Shown here piece after piece: positions 6,786 to 9,034 of a DNA stretch of 9,034 nt. The stretch spans positions 1-9,034 of the forward strand of contig CAJQNM010000683.1 in assembly GCA_905479665.1 (NCBI GenBank), read 5' to 3'. The stretch comes from an uncultured Saprospiraceae bacterium. Its GTDB lineage: Bacteria; Bacteroidota; Bacteroidia; Chitinophagales; Saprospiraceae. A program made the translations under genes and the position numbers. The notes under the pieces are model-generated. The model was not told the DNA's origin, ran no database searches, and saw only the letters and a list, made by a program, of their open reading frames with translations. Every line of letters begins with the position of its first letter. Position 1 is the stretch's first letter.

Positions 6786-9034
6786 TTATAAATTTCGGAA
6801 TGAAAAGGTAAGAAAGTATAATCTTCCATCCGAAGGAATAATGCCTGGACCAGGATAGCCAGTTGCTCTTCTGGTAAAATAGGGCTGATCAAATACGTTT
6901 CCTGCACCACCAGATATGCTGATATTCTTCCATTGATAAGATAGGGTGAGATCAGCAATGCCATAGTCAGGTATGGGACCAATGATACCACTACGTGCGT
7001 CTCCATCCTGTGCAGCTGGAGAATTTTGTGCATCGGTATATTGTTGAGACAAGTGGCTATACTGAGCAGAGAGGCTAAAATTTGCGTAGCCCAATTGTAT
7101 GCCCGTCTTAAGATTGAGGAGTGGAATAAATTCTACCCGACGGCCAGACACGTTTTGATCTAACGATGCCGTATATTCTGAAAAGGTCAGCGCACTGTTG
7201 ATGAAGACGTTGAGTTTGAACTGATCAGCGTTTTCCGTACGCCACCATTGGTCAAGATTAATCTGCACCAGAGATTCGATACCTCCGATCAGGGCAGTAC
7301 CAATGTTTTTTCGCACACGATTGGCCCGATCATCAAGAATAATACCGATGCGGTCGCGGTACTTTACTCCAAAGATGCCCACATCGTAAGAGACCTTCTT
7401 TTGAATCTTCCCCCGAAGACCCACATCACTGGTCCAGCCGCGTTCGTCACTGATGTCAGGATCTACCAGAAAGGTAGGGCTCACGACCCGGATATCACTA
7501 AAGGTAACCGACCGATAGTTTTGGGATAGGTTGGCATAAATGGTGGCACTTGCTGAGATCTGATATTCCATACCAAGACCAAGTAAAAGCAATGAGCGCT
7601 GCAGTGATCGGTCATCCCTAAGAGGTCTGATGGCGATTGCATTGCCAGCATTGTCGAAAACCACTTGCTGGTAGGTTCCACTGGATCGAGTATGTATATA
7701 TTCGAAACGGAAACCGGGGGTTATTTTTAGGTTTTCGTTAGCGTACAGAATATTCTCACCAAACAGAGCAAGGTTGCGATTGGGAAAATTAAAATTGGAT
7801 TGGTTGGGGTAGTCATTAAATTCTGTCGTAGCGAGGCCAAAATTTGCGTCCTCACCACTCGATCCGGCACCCTGGACAGAACGGTTATTGGCGCGGTACA
7901 TTTTAACGCCCAGAAGACCTACATTCTTACGATCGAATAAACTATATTTCTTTAAATATCTGGCCTCTGCACCTACATTCCGAAATCGGCCAATAATGAG
8001 GTCTCGTGGTAAAATATATTCTCCATCCGAGCTTTGTTCGTCAAGAGCTGTGATCGGGTTTTCATTGAGATCTTTGGGATTGCCTCGAAAGCCGACGGAA
8101 TTCCGTCCTGCATCAAGTGCAAAAAGGGAGACGGAGAATTTAGCCTCATTCCTTAGCGTTTGATCCCAGCGCAGATTAATAAGTTTCCAATCTACCTCAA
8201 ACCAATTTCGGGTACGTGTGCTCTGGCGTGGATCCAGGCGAAATTGTTGATCAGTGAGTCCCCCTGCTTGTTGAGCCAAGTATTTAAAGACGGTGACTTC
8301 TGCACTTAGCTTTGCTCTAGCACTTAGCTTAAATGAGGTTTGGGCAAATAGACTCACTAATTCAAAATCAGAATTTTTCCGATATCCTGAACCGCGTTTG
8401 TAGTTTACCCAGGCAGTGGCACTGACCTTCTCACTTTTGTAGCCCAACTGATTGAAGCTATTGAAGAGATTAAATGATCCGATGGTCTGATTGGTGGTAA
8501 ACGTAAAACCAGGTTTGCGTGGCTGGCGTAATTTGAAATTAATGAGGCCCCCAAATTGAGTGCCGTATTGCAATGAGCTTGCTCCTCGCACAATTTGAAT
8601 TTCAGCAAGCGCCTCTGAAGGCGGGGTGTAATAATTTTCGGGATAGCCCAATACATCGGCACTGATGTCGTAGCCGTTTTGTCGAGTATTAAAATTTGCA
8701 GTGCGGTTGGGGTCGAGCCCACGACCACCGATGCCCAGCTGCAGACCCCCATCGCTGCCTTCGTAAATATTTAAGCCTGCTACCTTGGCATAAATTTGTC
8801 GACTATTATTGGTGGCCAAATTTCCCATAACCAGATCCATCAAGACGACTTCTGTTTTTTTACCCGCATAGATGGATGTACCCTCGACATCTTTCATCTG
8901 TCGCAAAGCAAATAATTGAGCTCGACGTGCCGATATTTCTACCGCACTTAGTGAATAACTCAATGGAGAGAGCTTGACGATAAGATTGGTATCAGACAAG
9001 GTGGGTATGTGCACAGTCTGCACAGTAAAATCTT
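6786..9034 (-). CDS. FecA-like TonB-dependent siderophore/ferric-chelate receptor (N-terminus beyond window)
   Basis: The frame is open to the right edge, leaving 748 residues of the mature receptor; the signal peptide and most of the N-terminal domain lie outside the window. It belongs with FecA-type receptors (COG4772 group), which import ferric dicitrate or related iron chelates across the outer membrane using TonB. A tail of a regulatory-like domain (DTNLIVKLSPLSYSLSAVEI, fragment residues 14-33) carries a TonB-box-like SAVEISARR. The plug follows, with the hallmark IGGRGLDPNRTANF, RQNGYDISADVLGYPENYYT, EIQIVRGASSLQYGTQFGG and LINFKLRQP. The barrel ends with the equally typical YFTRRATGYPGPGIIPSDGR and a last strand LYFLTFSFRNL. 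Internal GTG codons near 9023 are not real starts, since homologous sequence continues upstream of them. It is the first visible gene of the minus-strand set. The FecA-type family is clear; citrate as substrate is not proven, and other chelates are possible. Confidence 0.92.
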   Translation of the reverse strand, partial: DFTVQTVHIPTLSDTNLIVKLSPLSYSLSAVEISARRAQLFALRQMKDVEGTSIYAGKKTEVVLMDLVMGNLATNNSRQIYAKVAGLNIYEGSDGGLQLGIGGRGLDPNRTANFNTRQNGYDISADVLGYPENYYTPPSEALAEIQIVRGASSLQYGTQFGGLINFKLRQPRKPGFTFTTNQTIGSFNLFNSFNQLGYKSEKVSATAWVNYKRGSGYRKNSDFELVSLFAQTSFKLSARAKLSAEVTVFKYLAQQAGGLTDQQFRLDPRQSTRTRNWFEVDWKLINLRWDQTLRNEAKFSVSLFALDAGRNSVGFRGNPKDLNENPITALDEQSSDGEYILPRDLIIGRFRNVGAEARYLKKYSLFDRKNVGLLGVKMYRANNRSVQGAGSSGEDANFGLATTEFNDYPNQSNFNFPNRNLALFGENILYANENLKITPGFRFEYIHTRSSGTYQQVVFDNAGNAIAIRPLRDDRSLQRSLLLLGLGMEYQISASATIYANLSQNYRSVTFSDIRVVSPTFLVDPDISDERGWTSDVGLRGKIQKKVSYDVGIFGVKYRDRIGIILDDRANRVRKNIGTALIGGIESLVQINLDQWWRTENADQFKLNVFINSALTFSEYTASLDQNVSGRRVEFIPLLNLKTGIQLGYANFSLSAQYSHLSQQYTDAQNSPAAQDGDARSGIIGPIPDYGIADLTLSYQWKNISISGGAGNVFDQPYFTRRATGYPGPGIIPSDGRLYFLTFSFRNL

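Larger units (their letters stand above)
3143..9034 (-). other. Predicted transcription unit: FecA-like receptor, second receptor, T9SS hydrolase
   Basis: Three minus-strand genes follow each other with gaps of 32 bp and 68 bp. Neither gap contains a hairpin followed by a T-run or a recognisable promoter. The promoter should lie beyond the right edge, because the first gene is cut there. All three products are envelope or secreted proteins, which fits a shared role in capture and processing of an outside ligand. Co-transcription is inferred from spacing only. Confidence 0.6.

Overview
The window looks like a chromosomal segment of a Bacteroidota member, most likely in the Saprospiria/Chitinophagia part of the phylum. 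Three things point there. Three large TonB-dependent outer-membrane receptors have Bacteroidota architecture (signal peptide, carboxypeptidase-regulatory-like domain, plug, barrel). A secreted protein ends in a type IX secretion system (T9SS) sorting domain. Starts are preceded by A/T-rich leaders rather than Shine-Dalgarno sequences. Base composition looks moderate, in the 40s % G+C by eye. The species cannot be named from the sequence alone.

Layout. Positions 1-473 (+) hold the 3' part of a class I SAM-dependent methyltransferase whose C-terminus has been thrown out of frame, apparently by a small deletion near 345-357. Positions 474-718 are a non-coding leader with no convincing signal. 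Positions 719-3139 (+) encode a complete 806-residue outer-membrane beta-barrel receptor of the OMP_b-brl_3 type. It ends 3 bp before the stop codon of a convergent minus-strand gene set.

The minus-strand set reads from the right edge leftwards. First is a FecA-like siderophore/ferric-chelate receptor (9034-6786, its N-terminus outside the window). After 32 bp comes a second OMP_b-brl_3-type receptor (6753-4378). After 68 bp comes a secreted SGNH-fold hydrolase with a T9SS C-terminal domain (4309-3143). The short gaps and shared strand suggest one transcription unit.

Working model (inference): the FecA-like receptor imports a ferric chelate or similar ligand through the outer membrane using TonB energy. 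The second receptor may take a related or processed ligand. The T9SS-exported hydrolase would act at the cell surface or outside, perhaps removing an ester from the ligand or from a polymer. No SusD-like lipoprotein, FecI/FecR pair or periplasmic permease is visible here, so ligand and regulation cannot be read from this window. No RNA genes, CRISPR arrays, insertion sequences or attachment sites were found.
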